DNA of 64,000 nucleotides. It comes from Schizophyllum amplum. Taxonomy: Eukaryota; Basidiomycota; Agaricomycetes; Agaricales; Schizophyllaceae. Below are positions 22,251 to 34,710 of this stretch, piece by piece (the first letter of the stretch is position 1; each line of letters starts with the position of its first letter). The translations under genes and the position numbers were made by a program. Location of the stretch: positions 186,001 through 250,000 of the forward strand of contig VDMD01000026.1 of NCBI GenBank assembly GCA_007026445.1, read 5' to 3'. The notes beneath the pieces are model-generated. The model did not search any database. It saw only the letters and a list, made by a program, of their open reading frames with translations, and was not told where the DNA came from.

Positions 22251-23739
22251 GTGAAAGTAGAGACTAAGCGCCGTTGCTGGCAATGAAGGGGCGGGGACGA
22301 GGTTCGGGGGGTGGCAACGTATTTAAGACAATTCACCCCTTTGTTAACCCTGACAAAGGGCAGACTCTTTCACGGTCTGCCGGTCATGATCCCACTTGCC
22401 GGCCGTGTGTGATTGTGAATTGATGACAGAAGCATAAGCTTGAAGTATGCGAAAGGAACCTGGAAACGGTGAAGATTGAATGGGTAACCGTCCTTTCTCT
22501 TGATGATTGCTGGGTTCCGCGTATGCTGGAGACTAAGGCCGTCCTTACAAAAGATTCGTCAGAACCTCGGATCTGATGCTGGCATTGCCAAGTATCAGTA
22601 CTGGCCCGTAACGCGGTACTGCAAGCTTGCGCAAACAGTGGTCCCAACATTGGACGCAAACAGTAATCTCAAAATCGATATGTCATCGATGCCATCGTCG
22701 CCCTGATAGGTGATAGGTGACAACGAAATTGTCCTTTATGTTTATTCCGCAATGGCAATGCAGCATGAGGCATGCTGAATGTGGTTTGATCCGCGTATCT
22801 ATACACCTTTATTTTACGTCCACAACAGCCTGTAGAACGGAAGGATCGAGGAGCTTCAGAAAGAGGACCTTTGTAAGCCTTGCGGTCGCCGCTTTGGAAG
22901 AGCTTTCCACACCCTTTCACACAAAGGCATGGCTCTTGGGATTCGATATTGATGGCGAGTTTCTTACGCTCAAAGCCCATCCACCATATATACAGTACTG
23001 AAAGTAACCTATGAACGAAATGATCTCACGAATCGGCCCACGCTCGCTCAGTCACTCTCACGATATAGGCTCAAAGTTTGTGAATCGATTGTGTTTATCG
23101 TCTAGTATACGTATAAATAATCTCAGATGAATCGGCAGTGATTTGAGCAAAGGGGAGGGGGAGGAAGCGTGAGGGGGGGAACCCCGGTTGTACCCCTCAG
23201 CGAAACACCCGCCATAGTAAACGACTCGCCTGGTCGTTCACTGTGAGGTCTTGTAGGAAGGTCTATCTAGGCCCAATAAGACTACATACAACGTTTGGAG
23301 AGGTGAATCGAGCGGATTGTCCTGCAAGCTTGCAGAACGTGTCGTATTCTGGTCGATAGAGGTCACCCTCCTGTTCACGGCAGTCTGGGCTCCGCAGTGC
23401 AGCTATTGGTCTGAAGTTCTGGGTGCATACATCTGATACTTTCCCATACACCATATGATTTTCTCGGGCATTCCGGAGACTTCTGGGCGACGCCATCCGG
23501 GTGTTTCGTTGAGGGGGCCGGTTTCGGTTGGGGGTTACTTTCAGTAGGTGTATCGTGAAATGGGAGGACGGCGAAGTGCATGTCGTTTACCTCACAAGAG
23601 GTTTTGGACACTATACTGTCGACTACCCACAGGTTATGATTCAACTTAGATTACCCTCGACAGTACAAGAATCAGGAAATTAGTTTCATGGTGCTTGCAC
23701 GCAACAACACATCAACTTCAAGTATATATGGAAGGGTGT
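22251..23739. other. no gene recognised
   Basis: One minus-strand frame at 23263-23496 starts with ATG (MASPRSLRNARENH...) and stays open for 77 codons, but nothing supports it further. Confidence 0.45.
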
Positions 23740-24270
23740 CGAGTGTTGAGACATGAAAGAAGGGAGGAACATGGAAGGGGGCTCGGAAAGTGGTGGGAAA
23801 GTGGTGGGAGAGCATGAGGGAGTACAGAGGTTGGAGGGGGGGGGGGCGGGACCGGCGGCTTCACGCAGGACGGAACACGCGCGCGCGCGGTGAATGGCGA
23901 GCGGCGGGGATGTCCAGAAGTTAGGGCTCCGTCGCGGCTTGCTTGAAGGGCCAAGGAGGGCAGATTCTTCCTATCACTCCTCCTTCCCCTTCTCGGTTAT
24001 CTCACCCTGGCTTGCTCTGCGCTTATCGTCGTCCTCGTCGTCCATCACGATACCCCTATATTTTGCGTTAGCGGTCAATTTGCGAGCGCATAGCACTACC
24101 ACGCATCTTCTGCGCACCGGCAGCCCCTCTTATCGTGAAGTGCACATCCTCGTGCCTGTATTTCCGAGCTGAGCGCTGAGCACCTCTTCGCTCGCCGCCG
24201 TTTGTGAACGTGAGCGCGTGGGACAACGCGGGCACCCGGCCAACTGGAAAAGGGTAACCCACTGCATCAC
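23740..24270. repeat. diverged dispersed repeat (pair with 53300-53760)
   Basis: Blocks in the same order occur at 53300-53760: a GGTGGGAAAGTGG-like purine tract, CGCAGGACGGAACA, GCGTTAGCGG followed by CAATTT/CCATTT, CGCACC/CTCCGGCA and GTGAGCGCG. The copies are well diverged. It includes a (CG)5 run at 23880-23891 and a G10 run near 23837. No protein is recognised. Confidence 0.5.
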
Positions 24271-25025
24271 ATGACGGATGAGGGGGGGGGAAATAAAATT
24301 TATAGACCGCTTCCAGCTGTTTGCAAAACGATAGGCGCGTCGCGTTCTGACGCCCACCTCACGTGAAGAGCATAACGCACGCGAGGCGCTCCAACGGCGC
24401 GCCCCCGGCACCATTGTCCGACCGCGCGTGGCGACTTGAGCCTCGCCGCCAAGCCCGCCGCATAGCGTGGAGGACCTTGCAGGGGAAGGAATCTATGTTC
24501 CTTACCTTTTGGGCCAAAAACCAGGTTCCAGTACTCCCCCGTTTGGCTTCCCTCGACCGTCGACGCTGCCCGGGAATCCTTGAACCGGTCACGCGCGCTC
24601 CACAGCGTCTGAGCGCGACCCGTCTATCGTTCTGCAAACAGCTGTCATGTACCTAAGACAAACCGCGGTGTAGGGAGGATCCTACGTAGGGTATGTAAGG
24701 GTAGCAGTGATACGTATGAATCTGAGGGTGGTTGTGAGAGTTGTTTTCTATGACTGTGGTGGTTGGACGGTAAACGAGCACATGACGGATGATCCCTTTC
24801 CGTAAGCTCAGTTCATATGACTCTGAGTGCGATCCAGGTAGGAAGTAGTGTCCGGCGAGAATCAGGACGAGAATCTGCGACCACACGCCCACGATTAACA
24901 AGCGTGCTGTTCTGATCGTGTCGCCGTCCACAACATATGAGGCAAGGCAGACTATGACCGCACCTGGTACTCAGTCGAAAACGGAAACCGGTCTGGCTCA
25001 TCGTCTCTAATTGACGTATAGCTTT
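24271..25025. other. no gene recognised
   Basis: Short frames only between the repeat and the RING-like gene. Confidence 0.45.
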
Positions 25026-25564
25026 CTATTGTCTGTGATTAATCGCACGCCGCGAGAAGTTTAGCAGTGATAAAGGCCTGACAGGTATGCCCTGTGCGTC
25101 TGCCACCGCCACGACCCGTGCCCGCGCCAAGTATGAAAAATAAGGCTTCCGGTTGATCGGCTGACGACACAGCGGGCAGGTCGCGTTTCCTTGCAGCAGA
25201 GTTCGAAGGCAATCCCCTCCCATTAGGTGACCGCAAGCAAGGCTGCATGAAATTCAGGCCATGTTGGCAAGCATGAGTAAGGGACATTGTCTCACAGGTA
25301 GGGCTGCCACATGATATCATGGCAAATCATGCACTGAGTCTCCGCTTCTTCCAAGCGTATCAGCTCACGCAGCTGCTCGCTTGCACGCTGACAATAGATA
25401 AGCAATAGTTTCCCCTGCGAAAAAGGAGCACGAATTCAACGGACCTTTTCTGCCGCGACAGCGCGATCTAGTGCCTGACGTAACGTGTCCCTTCCATTGT
25501 CGTCCACTTCTACCAAGGTCCACTCATCATCAGTGCCGCTAGGGGGATCGGACGTCGAGATCAT
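25026..25564 (-). CDS. RING-finger-like protein
   Basis: ATG 25564 (MISTSDPPSGTDDEWTLVEV) to VAAEK; a 57-nt intron (GTCCGT...TTGTCAG) leads to RASEQLRELIRLEEAETQ, then CMICHDIMWQPY; a 55-56 nt intron (GTGAGA...CATGCAG) leads to LACGHLMGGDCLRTLL, QGNATCPLCRQPI and the stop at 25026. Frames join through both introns; about 140 residues. The order C-x2-C ... C-G-H ... C ... C-P-L-C-R is that of a RING-HC domain, which usually recruits E2 enzymes for ubiquitin transfer. The position expected to be the fourth ligand-pair cysteine (CGHxxC) is glycine here, so one zinc site may be weakened. A short coiled coil precedes the RING. Confidence 0.75.
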
Positions 25565-26206
25565 GTTTGTCTGTGACGCGGTGTATCAACGGAAGTGCTG
25601 CCGATGAAGAACGAAGCGAATCTTCAATTCACCTTGGCATCCGTCTGCTGCTTAGAGGATACAGGGCCGGCCCACCAGTTCAGAAAATGTGACATGCTCA
25701 GGACGAGTCAAGAAGTTACAGGGGCCACCGAAGTCCAAGTTATATACGCTGGTGTTGCTTCATCCCGCCTTTGTCGTGTTCGGCAAGAAAATAGCGTACC
25801 ACTGATGGTCAAGCTTCAAAGGCTTTGATACTTACCGATCGACTTTGATCGCAAGACAGAACAGGACAAAGACTCAGTAGGCTTTTTGAACTCAACGGAG
25901 CAACGCGCAAACCGGCGACATCAATGAGGGAAGCCGTTTGTCTGTGGTCCAGCCGCCCTTGTCATTCCTAGAACGTACGGCTGGCATCACATTTCCCTTT
26001 GTCTGAATCCACATGTGAGGCGACGTATGCACGGCGAAAGAGAAGGATCGCGAGCAAAGGCGACCCTTTTGTCAATGGCCATCAATCCAAGAATCACGGC
26101 TGTATGTGAGACAAAGAAAGGGCTTATGAGCAAAGAGACTTCTTTGTGGCAAAAATAAGTGCTTCGGCAGGGTTTCACCTTTTGGTTATGCCCACTGATG
26201 CAATAC
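25565..26206. other. intergenic
   Basis: No gene seen. Several copies of CTTTGT-type words (TTTGTC, AAAGAC) occur on both strands, a compositional feature of many intergenic stretches in this window. Confidence 0.5.
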
Positions 26207-26214
26207 TATAAAAG
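26207..26214 (+). promoter_or_regulatory. TATA box (TATAAAAG)
   Basis: TATAAAAG 89 bp before the ATG at 26296, same form as at 13761. Confidence 0.65.
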
Positions 26215-26295
26215 CGTAGACGAGCACGAGCTTCAGCATCCTTCCGAAGAGCATATTGCCACACCGCCTAGCCCTCCGCATCTGCACCATCGGTT

Positions 26296-26696
26296 ATGAC
26301 GCACATTATGAGCATGCTTGTCGACTTCTCCGGTCTGATGGTTTTCACGGACACAGTGAAGAGTTTCATTCACACTGTTCCGGAGACTTACGATGTACGT
26401 GCATATTCCTTCCGGCTGCAACTGTATTCCTGATGTATGTACAGGATGCCATCGCCATCGCATCTGCAGACTTTCAAGCCTCTGCAGATATCGTGACACT
26501 GAGCACTCGCATCGCGAACGAAAGGAGCGCTGAGATATCGAAGGATGCTTGGAGTCTTGTCAAGGAGCGGATCACCATCGTTGAGGTCGACGTCAAAACC
26601 CATGGTGATCTGTCTACGATCATGCCCAAATTGTGTGAAGTGTTGGAAGGAGTGGCATATGTGCTGGCAGACGTACAGAACCAGGCGGAGCACTGA
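26296..26696 (+). CDS. hypothetical small helical protein
   Basis: ATG 26296 (MTHIMSMLVDFSGLMVFTDT) to PETYD; a 50-nt intron (26395-26444, GTACGT...GTACAG) joins in phase 0 to DAIAIASADFQASADIVTLS and continues to the stop at 26696 after ADVQNQAEH; 116 residues. The sequence is predominantly helical and amphipathic (IANERSAEISKDAWSLVKER, STIMPKLCEVLEGVAYVLAD) with no known motif. The TATA box, clean splice signals and an uninterrupted frame support a real gene. Confidence 0.65.
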
Positions 26697-27769
26697 GGTC
26701 AGGACAGACTAGAGGCACCATACTCCGTCACACGATTGGTCTTGCACGCATGATAATTACACGTCATATTCCATTGAGATGTAGCGGACGAGGGAACAAT
26801 CTCGAGACAGTGTCGAGGAGAGTTGAGAGTGGAAACAGGCTCGCCACTGGCTGCCTCCGACCTCTACGTACGCGGTAGGCATCGCACGGTCGCGAAGCGA
26901 AACTCGTGGCGATGTACGTAGCGCACGGCATTGAAGAAGGTTCCTAGTTAGTACGAGGTCAGACGAACGAGTGTAGTAGAGTAATCATAGGGGTTCATAG
27001 ACTCATGTGGTAAGGAAGCGCAAAAAGACAGGAGCAGGGCGTGAGTGAGCGTCGGGAGCAAGTACGGGCTGTTTCCTTCTCCGCCGGAGTCCCTCCCAAC
27101 AATCGAGAACGTAGGCCTCTGCTTCGTAAAATCGACACCGACAGTGGCTGCTCCACCGGAGCACAGCTCGGGACATACCCAAGCGCTCGTTGGCGTCCAC
27201 CCAGAGTATGTGTCGCTGGGGGCCACTCGGAGGTGCAGTTAAATTCCGCTTGGCTTACTCGACACCGGTTTCCGCGACCTAGTAGCCAGTTGGCTTCACA
27301 ACATCGAGGATTTTCCAGCTTTTGGCCGTGTAGCGGTATATGTGAACCATGTAAATCTGCCAACTCGGAGGCCTGACGACGTCCCATCAGCCTCACATCA
27401 CTTGCCCTACGGCTTTTCGATCCTCGTTCTCGATGTTTTTAGTGGGATAGCCCGGGATACTTAGCAATAAGTCAAGGATAGACCTCGGGCCGACGAGGCC
27501 TTGATGGCAAAAAGCAGGGATATGGCCAAGGTATGGCTCTACACGCGTGTGTCAGGCCCGAGGATTCCGTTGACAGCAATATGAAGACTTACGGTGAACT
27601 AGTCATGATCATATACTGCACAACCACACTGTAGACGACTAGGGATAGCGAGAGCTGGAGAGCGTGAAATGGGCGACCCGGTAATTGGGGCTGTTAGTGC
27701 GCGCCCATCGGCGCGTTGACCATGACCGCGCATGCCAGCGCCTACATTGCAGCTGACCAGCTGACTACA
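26697..27769. other. no gene recognised
   Basis: Only chance-looking frames; an imperfect inverted repeat around TACGTACGCGGTAGGCATCG at 26868-26920. Confidence 0.45.
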
Positions 27770-27874
27770 TCCGCGCCGTTGAGACTCCTTCCTCTTCCCC
27801 ACTTGGCTCTCATCCAGGCCCTTCACAACACCCCGCACCCCCCATAGTCTCTCTCTCTCTCTCTCTCTCTCATG

Positions 27875-27905
<31 letters not shown>

Positions 27906-28396
27906 TACACGCGAATCTTTCGGCCGCGAAGTCACCGGCACTACTGTCCTCCATCCCATCGCTCCGATTCATCGTCTCAGAGGTCAGTGCACCTATCTCG
28001 CTCCGTTGGCTTCACTTTTCATCATCATCGTATACAGGCAACTGCCAGCTAGGTTCAGGATCCTGTACTGCTTGCCAGAATCCAGCGCCCCGCGCACTTT
28101 TCGGAACTCGTTCATGTACTTTGACTTTGTTTGCAATATACCTGTCGAATCAAGTAGCGCCGCGTACCGTCTCGCACCACACGCCATGTGAAGCTCATAA
28201 AAGACTGTCTCTACGAACAACGCTGATAGAGCGCTTCGTGAAGGGTTCGCGCGATGAGTCCTCGAGTAATGTAAGACAAAGAACAGTAACTGATGCAGGC
28301 ATCGATCAATGTCGGCATCGTCCTTTGTTCGCCAGACGCCCTTCATAATACCAAGACGCCCGGCCATACTTCTCCCACAACCATCCTACCACCACC
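27770..28396 (+). repeat. dispersed repeat copy D, left part (interrupted)
   Basis: Matches copy C from about 51255 to 51808 in the same orientation, including the TC/CA microsatellite (27848-27903) and the TTTATAATACC-like promoter word (here TTCATAATACC). It carries about 60 extra bases near 28160-28230. It stops exactly at CTACCACCACC, where the Plavaka element begins. Confidence 0.85.
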
Positions 28397-28813
28397 CATC
28401 AGTAAGATAGCAAATCAATTGTCAGCGCTTGCCAACGCGTGGCAAGCGGTGGCAAGCGGACAATTGACCATCAGACAATTGTATGTCCCTTTTCCGACAA
28501 TTGATCCTGATGAGTGCCTGACAATTGCGAGCAATGGTGCAAGTCATCCACTGAACCATTGCACAATCAGACCAGTGTTCAATTACAGGCTGAGAGGACA
28601 ACTGCACAATTGAAGATCAATGTAGCATTGAAAGCCATACTGATAGACCCATTAATTACGAGATTACAACCATTAGCTACGACAATAAAATCCCAAGCGA
28701 ATACCAAAGAACGTGATCAGGAAGATGACCCAAAAAGAGTGTGGTACGAGGCTTAGCGAGCAGAGACTGAGCGGGGGTGATGTATAAAACAAGAGGTACA
28801 AGGCGGGGATGGT

Positions 28814-31320
28814 TTAGGCGTCCTCCGGGGGAGGGCTGCTCGGGACGTAGAGCCTGTGGCGCTTGCGAGCCATGGCACCATCCGCCCCCGGGAGCTTGCG
28901 CTTCTTGGTCTCCTCGACGTTGCACAGCGCGTATATGCTGGCCCAGCGCCGGCTCGAGAGCTTCTTCGCATTCGCGACGTAGTCCAGTAGAGCGGGGCCG
29001 TACTTGTCCTTGGAGAACGTGTTCACCTCGCTCCTGTTGCCGTTGATGAAGCCGACATACTGCGAGTACGCGCGCTCCACCTGAGAGATGATGAGCACAT
29101 AGATTGCATGCAGGCTTGTCACGTACCGCTGCGGCAACAAGGGCCAGAAGGCCAACAGGGCGCCCACACCCAATATCCGTCTCCGCATACAGCTTGAGGT
29201 GAGGCGCAAGGACTTCGATCACCGTGTCCGATTCGAAGATACCATCCGGGCGCTGATTCAAAGTCAGGGAGATGATCGCCAGGATGACTAGGACACGCAC
29301 AACATATTCCTCATCGTCGGATTCCATTCCCATATCACAAAGTGCCTTCGGGGTGGGCGTCTTCCAAACGGCAGGACCGTTGGGGCAGATTGCCCAAGTC
29401 GCATGGGATCGAATCTTCGGCTCGTTGAGACGGTAAGATGGCTGGTTGTAGAAGCGCTCGACGACATTGACGGCGTCACGAGCAATCTCGCTACGCTTCT
29501 CGTTGACTCTGGAGCTCGCCTACTCGCCACGTTAGCTAGAGTAATGGTGAGAATGTAGAGCTGACCTTGAGATATGTCCGGGAACGATCTTTGATAGTGT
29601 ACAGATTCGCCCACTCAGGAAAACGGCGCGCGAGGACATCCTGGAGGAGGGCCGGGAAACCAGGTCCCTTGATCCATCCGAAGGGTGCGTCGCTCGCAAA
29701 CATACGGCAGTAAATGGCCGGCAGAAAGCTGGCAGTCCAAACGCCGTCCAGAAGCGCATCAATAACTGCGCTCTCTTCGAGGGGCAATTGGCTGGGGGTG
29801 GAGACGATGATGGGCGAAGAGCTCGTGGAGACCTGGGCACTGGCGAGTGCAAGGGACGGCTCGTCCTTCTCGTGTTTGACTGCGGTGCGTCCTGTCTTGG
29901 TGCGAGCAGGCTTCTTGCGCGCCTTCGTCTGGACCTCGTCGTCCGAGCTCAGCTCCACGACCTGCGTGAATGGTGAGAACGGGCACAGAAAGCGCGAATG
30001 CGACACACCTCGTTGTTACGACGCAAATCGGTCCTCAGACCGGCTTCCGCACGAACAAGGGCTGCATTGCGGTCGGTCGTGCTCAAACGGCCGGTGACCT
30101 GTGGCGCGGTGGCGATCACGTCCTCGTCGTTTAGGCCGCCCATGGCGTCCTCGGCCTCTTGTGGTAGGTCCTCGCGACCCGGCTTGATACGGGTTACTCG
30201 AGCCTCCCATGAACGGATGAGACCCTTCTCGGTCGTGGGCTGACTGCGCTTGCTGGATTAGAGGTGAGTTGTCGCCGGCAGATGGCGGACTGTTGATATA
30301 CGCACCTCTTGGCTGCAGGTACAGTCGCGGCTGTACGCTGGGAGACGACGATACCGCGCTCAGCGAGGATTCTGTCGGCTTCCGCATGCTGTTGGGCACG
30401 AATGACGCCGCGGGCAGGTTTGCCTTTGCGGCCGCTCTGGATGATGGAACTGAGGAAGCCTCGACAAACAGTGATAAACAGCTCACCTGCTTCGGTACAT
30501 CGTCTACGTCCATCTCGTCATCTCGCTCTACGAACGCGCCGTCTACGGATATATCAACATCCACCGCCTCGCCCTCTATATCTAGGTCGTTCTTGCGCAA
30601 GATCCGGTTTTTCTCCATGTCCTGATCCGCTTCTTGCATCTCCGCGTCGAGCTCTGCCAACTGCCGGCGACGCTTTGCTAGGAACTCTTGTTCCTCTTGC
30701 TCCAAGGCAGCCTTCTTCGCGGCAAGGGCCTGCACCTCCTGGCTGGTGCGCTTGCGCACTTTCGGAGGCGCCGTCGACTCCGCAGCGGCGAGGCGCGCCT
30801 GACGCGGCGGCTGAGGGTCACGACGCGCCGGAATGCGCTTCGAAGCCGTGCCCATCGTAGAGGTGGTCTCAGGTGCAGAGAGGGCATCAACGGCCTTTCC
30901 AGGACCGTCCTTGACATCGTGAGCAGGCTTCATCAGGGAATTCAATGATCTTGCTCACTACAAGTTGGCTGTCGCCCTGCGGGTCCTGAAGCGTGGTACG
31001 ACAGCTACTGCGCGTCACGCGGTGTTGAGACGGTGCGGCGGGTCTTGACGGCTTGGCTGCAGACGCCGCTGTATCGGCATTGACGACGTCGGGGATCTCG
31101 CTGGCCATGTCGGTGTCCTGGACTGCTGCGTGAACCCGACCCGCTGACGGTGTTCCCACAATCTGCTGCTCCCCGTTGCCAGCAACGGAGCTCACGTCGA
31201 CCTTGGACTTCTTTCCCTTCGGCTTGGCACCACCTTCGCTTCAGTGAGTGACCTGGCTCGGAACGTTGCAGCAGAACTCTTACCTTTGCCTGCCGACTTG
31301 TTAGAGTTCTTCCGTGCCAT
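28814..31320 (-). CDS. transposon companion protein, coiled coil plus helical C-terminal domain
   Basis: ATG 31320 (MARKNSNKSAGKG), intron, then AKPKGKKSKVDVSSVAGNGE. A disordered serine/alanine-rich region follows, with basic segments (TASKRIPARRDPQPPRQARL) and a coiled coil (LAAKKAALEQEEQEFLAKRR). Later exons read VVELSSDDEVQTKARKKPAR, then a compact region (ESAVIDALLDGVWTASFLPA, FGWIKGPGFPALLQDVLARR, FPEWANLYTIKDRSRTYLK) and further to ERAYSQYVGFINGNRSEVNT and a basic end (RKRHRLYVPSSPPPEDA). Four or more short introns; borders near 29250-29340 and 30000-30250 are approximate. It is transcribed divergently from the transposase with about 240 bp between the ATGs. Role in transposition is inferred from position; the C-terminal half could be the DUF6532-type domain often found near such transposases, but I cannot confirm that. 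Confidence 0.55.
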
Positions 31321-31558
31321 GTGCGGGCAATGGAGAGGGTCAATCGACGACGAGGTGAATTAAAGAGTGTATAAGGAGGGTTCGCAGATGAGAGAGAAAA
31401 GAAAGGTGAGATTTGGCTTTGTTTGCTCGTCCTTCAGGCTTTGGCACCATTTTGCAAAGTCGGGCGACGGTTGCTGATGGGGCCTTAGGTTATTTCAGTG
31501 TCGGATAGATTCGGCTTTGTACTTAGGAGCACAATTCGACCTTTCTCATCCTGCTGTC

Positions 31559-34500
31559 ATGCCCTCCGCCGCTCGCCACCAAACTCGCGCCCGTGGTCTT
31601 TTCCCTTGTCCCAAATGCGGGCACGTATGCAGCAACCAAAGTGGTCTCACGCGCCATATCAACGCGAACCATCGTGACATCACCCCCGCCGCAGACGACG
31701 AGGAAGATCCCGCCAGCTCGACGATCTTTTACCATGCAAAGCTGAATGGTAAGGTCAATTCCCGTGGTTCTCAATCACACTGACGATACTTTGACTGTAG
31801 CTCAGCCTTGCGACGCACAAGGGCGATACCTTGCCCCGAACGGGCGGCCGTCTCCACCCCCGTCTCCACCTCCCATACCCGACGACATTGATGCAGACCC
31901 TGCCTGGTTCCCTTTTGCGTCTCGGATCGAATACGACTTCGCTCACTTGCACTACGTCAAGGAGCAAGCTTCGGCAGACGAGATCAAGGCTGCGTTGGAT
32001 ATCTGGACTGCGGTGCTGCTCCCCTACGGCAAGGAGGCACCGTGGAAGAATGCGGAGGAGATGTACGAGACCATCGACGCTATCCAGGCGGGTGTCGCGC
32101 CGTGGCAGCGCGTGAAGATGCGATACACCGGTGAACTTCCCAGAGGGACACCACCAAAGTGGATGACCCAGACGTACGATCTGTATGTCCGCGACGCACG
32201 TGCGCTACTGCATCAGCAACTTGCGAGCGAGCAGTTCCGGGACGCGCTTACGCCCATTCCATATGTCCAGTTCAACAAGGACGACGAGCGCGTGGTGTCG
32301 AACTTCATGTCGGGGGATTGGGCGTATTCTCAAGCGGTGCGCTACAGTCTCGGAGTCGTGATCTTGCTTACTCACACCTTTTACAGGACGTGCTTGGCGA
32401 AGATGAAAACACCCACGGTGCGATGTTCGTGCCCGTCATATCAGGAAGCGACAAGACAACGGTCTCGGTCGCAACGGGCCATCAAGAATACCATCCCGTC
32501 TACATATCCCCCGGATGCATCACAAACACCGCCCGTCGTGCTCAAGGCGACGGTGTACTCCCTGTGGCCATGCTCCCCATACCTAAAAGTACGTTTGGCC
32601 TTCAAGCTTTCGCCACAAATCGTCTGACCTTCCCGTGTAGCTCGTAAAAAGTATCGCAGCAGTGTTGCATATCAGCGCTTTTGCCGACAACTATACCATG
32701 CATGCTTGGCTCGGGTATTCCGGCCACTCAAACCATACATGACGACGCCGGAAGTCGTCAAGTGCGCCGACGGGTACTATCGTCGCGTTATCTACGGTCT
32801 TGGCCCCTACATCGCCGACTATCCCGAGCAAGTGTGGCTTTCCGCCATTGTCCAAGGATGGTGTCCAAAGTAGGCCCAAACTACTACGAGATTTTCATTG
32901 TATGCTTATTATTGCAGATGCGATGCATGTCCTGACGATCTGGACGGCAGCGGCTCACGCAAGCGGACGCACAAGAAGACCGAGTACTTGATCAGCGTCT
33001 TCGACCCCGGTATCTTGTGGAGTGATTTCGGCGTGCGCACGGATGTTGTCGTGAGTCAACATGTACAACGTAACGTATATAGCTCAACATCCAGGCAGCC
33101 ATTCACATATGAATTCCCGCGTGCCGACATACACGAGCTTCTCTCCCCTGATCTCCTTCACCAGGTGATCAAGGGGACCTTTAAGGACCATCTCGTTACG
33201 TGGATCGGCGAGTATCTCGTGCTCGTATACGGCGAGACTCGCGCGAAGGAGATTTTGGATGATATTGACAGACGGTGCGTGCCACCCTACAATTTTTCTA
33301 AGTCTCCGACAGCTACAGCAACTGAACCATTCCACAGCATATCAGCACCACCTTCTTTTCCTAACCTACGTCGATTTCCGGAGGGCCGCGACTTCACTCA
33401 ATGGACCGGCGACGACTCGAAGGCTCTCATGCGGGTCTATCTCGCAGCAATCGCAGGTCACGTCCCAATGGAGATGTGCCAATGCTTCTCTTCATTCCTC
33501 GACTTCTGCTACATCGCTCGACGCAACGCCATCAGCGCGTCCGCACTCAGTGAACTCCAGCAGGCCCTCGACCGCTTCTACCAGTACCGCGAGATCTTCA
33601 TCACCACGGGCGTGCGCGTCGACATCTCACTCCCACGACAACATTCGCTCAAGCACTATGCCACATCTATTCTCCTTTTCGGTTCGCCAAACGGCCTCTG
33701 CTCGTCGATCACCGAGTCCAAGCACATCAAGGCCGTCAAGGAGCCTTGGCGACGCTCCAGCAGGCACAACGCACTCGGCCAGATGCTCACCACCAACATT
33801 CGCATCGACAAGATGCATGCTGCCCGTCTCGCGTTCGAGAAGCGTGGCATGATGGAAGGATCGACGTCGAGCTACACAGCGCGCATGCTTGCGGGCGTGG
33901 CGCCGCAGTCTCCGGGGTCCCATGATGACGGGGACGAGGATGAGGAACCAGACGCCGGTCCCCGCGCTCTATCCTCTGTTGATCTCGCCACGACTAAACG
34001 TGTGTTTCCTTTTCCTGCAAACAATCATTGTAACTAACTTGCATCCAGAATACCAATATCCGGCCGATCTAGCAGATCTCGCCGCCTACGTCAACCAGCC
34101 TCATCTCCCTTCCCTCCTACGTCGCTTCCTACACAATCAACTCTACCCTGACGCGTCAGCCGACAACCTCGCAGACGAAGCCCTCCCCCACATCACGAGT
34201 CGCGTCTACGTCTACCATTCGGCCGTCGCACGCTTCTATGCGCCAAGTGATCTGTGCGGCGCGGGCGGCATGCGGCGTGAGCGTATACGCTCAACGCCGA
34301 ACTGGTACGGCGTCCCCCGACGCGACACTGTCCTCGTGAATGTGGGCTCCGATGAGACCGTGCTGAAGGGCATGATCGTGGGGCGCGTTCATCTCTTCCT
34401 GTCCTTCAAGTATGATGATCGTGTGTACCCGTGTGCACTTGTGCATTGGTTCGTCCCTGCTAACGACGAGCGTGACGAGGAGACCGGGATGTGGATGGTG

Positions 34501-34710
34501 AAGCCCGAGTTCACGGGGAACAATAGACCTAGCCTCGAGATCATCCATATGGAGGCTATCGCGCGCGGTGTTCATCTTATTGGAGCCTATGGCAGCCAGT
34601 TCCTTCCCGAGGACTTTCATTATTCGTACTCGCTTGATGCTTTCCGTTCTTTCTATGTTAATCACTACTCAGACCACCATATGCACGAATTCCTATCTGT
34701 ACATTCCTAA
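31559..34710 (+). CDS. Plavaka-family transposase with N-terminal C2H2 zinc finger
   Basis: ATG 31559; the first exon carries a C2H2 finger (CPKCGHVCSNQSGLTRHINA, then NH). A 52-nt intron (31749-31800) leads to the body: WFPFASRIEYDFAHLHYVKE, WQRVKMRYTGELP, FMSGDWAYSQA. After an intron at 32337-32386 comes FVPVISGSDKTTVSVATGHQ, EYHPVYISPG and ITNTARRA, hallmarks of the fungal Plavaka family within the KDZ/CACTA-like transposases with an RNase H fold. Later exons include YPEQVWLSAIVQGWCPKC, FPRADIHELLSPDLLHQVIK, GTFKDHLVTW, HSLKHYATSILLFGSPNGLC, SSITESKHIKAVKEPWRRS and a conserved C-terminal region (HSAVARFYAPSDLCGAGGMR to HMHEFLSVHS). Six or more introns, no stop or frameshift seen. Confidence 0.85.
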
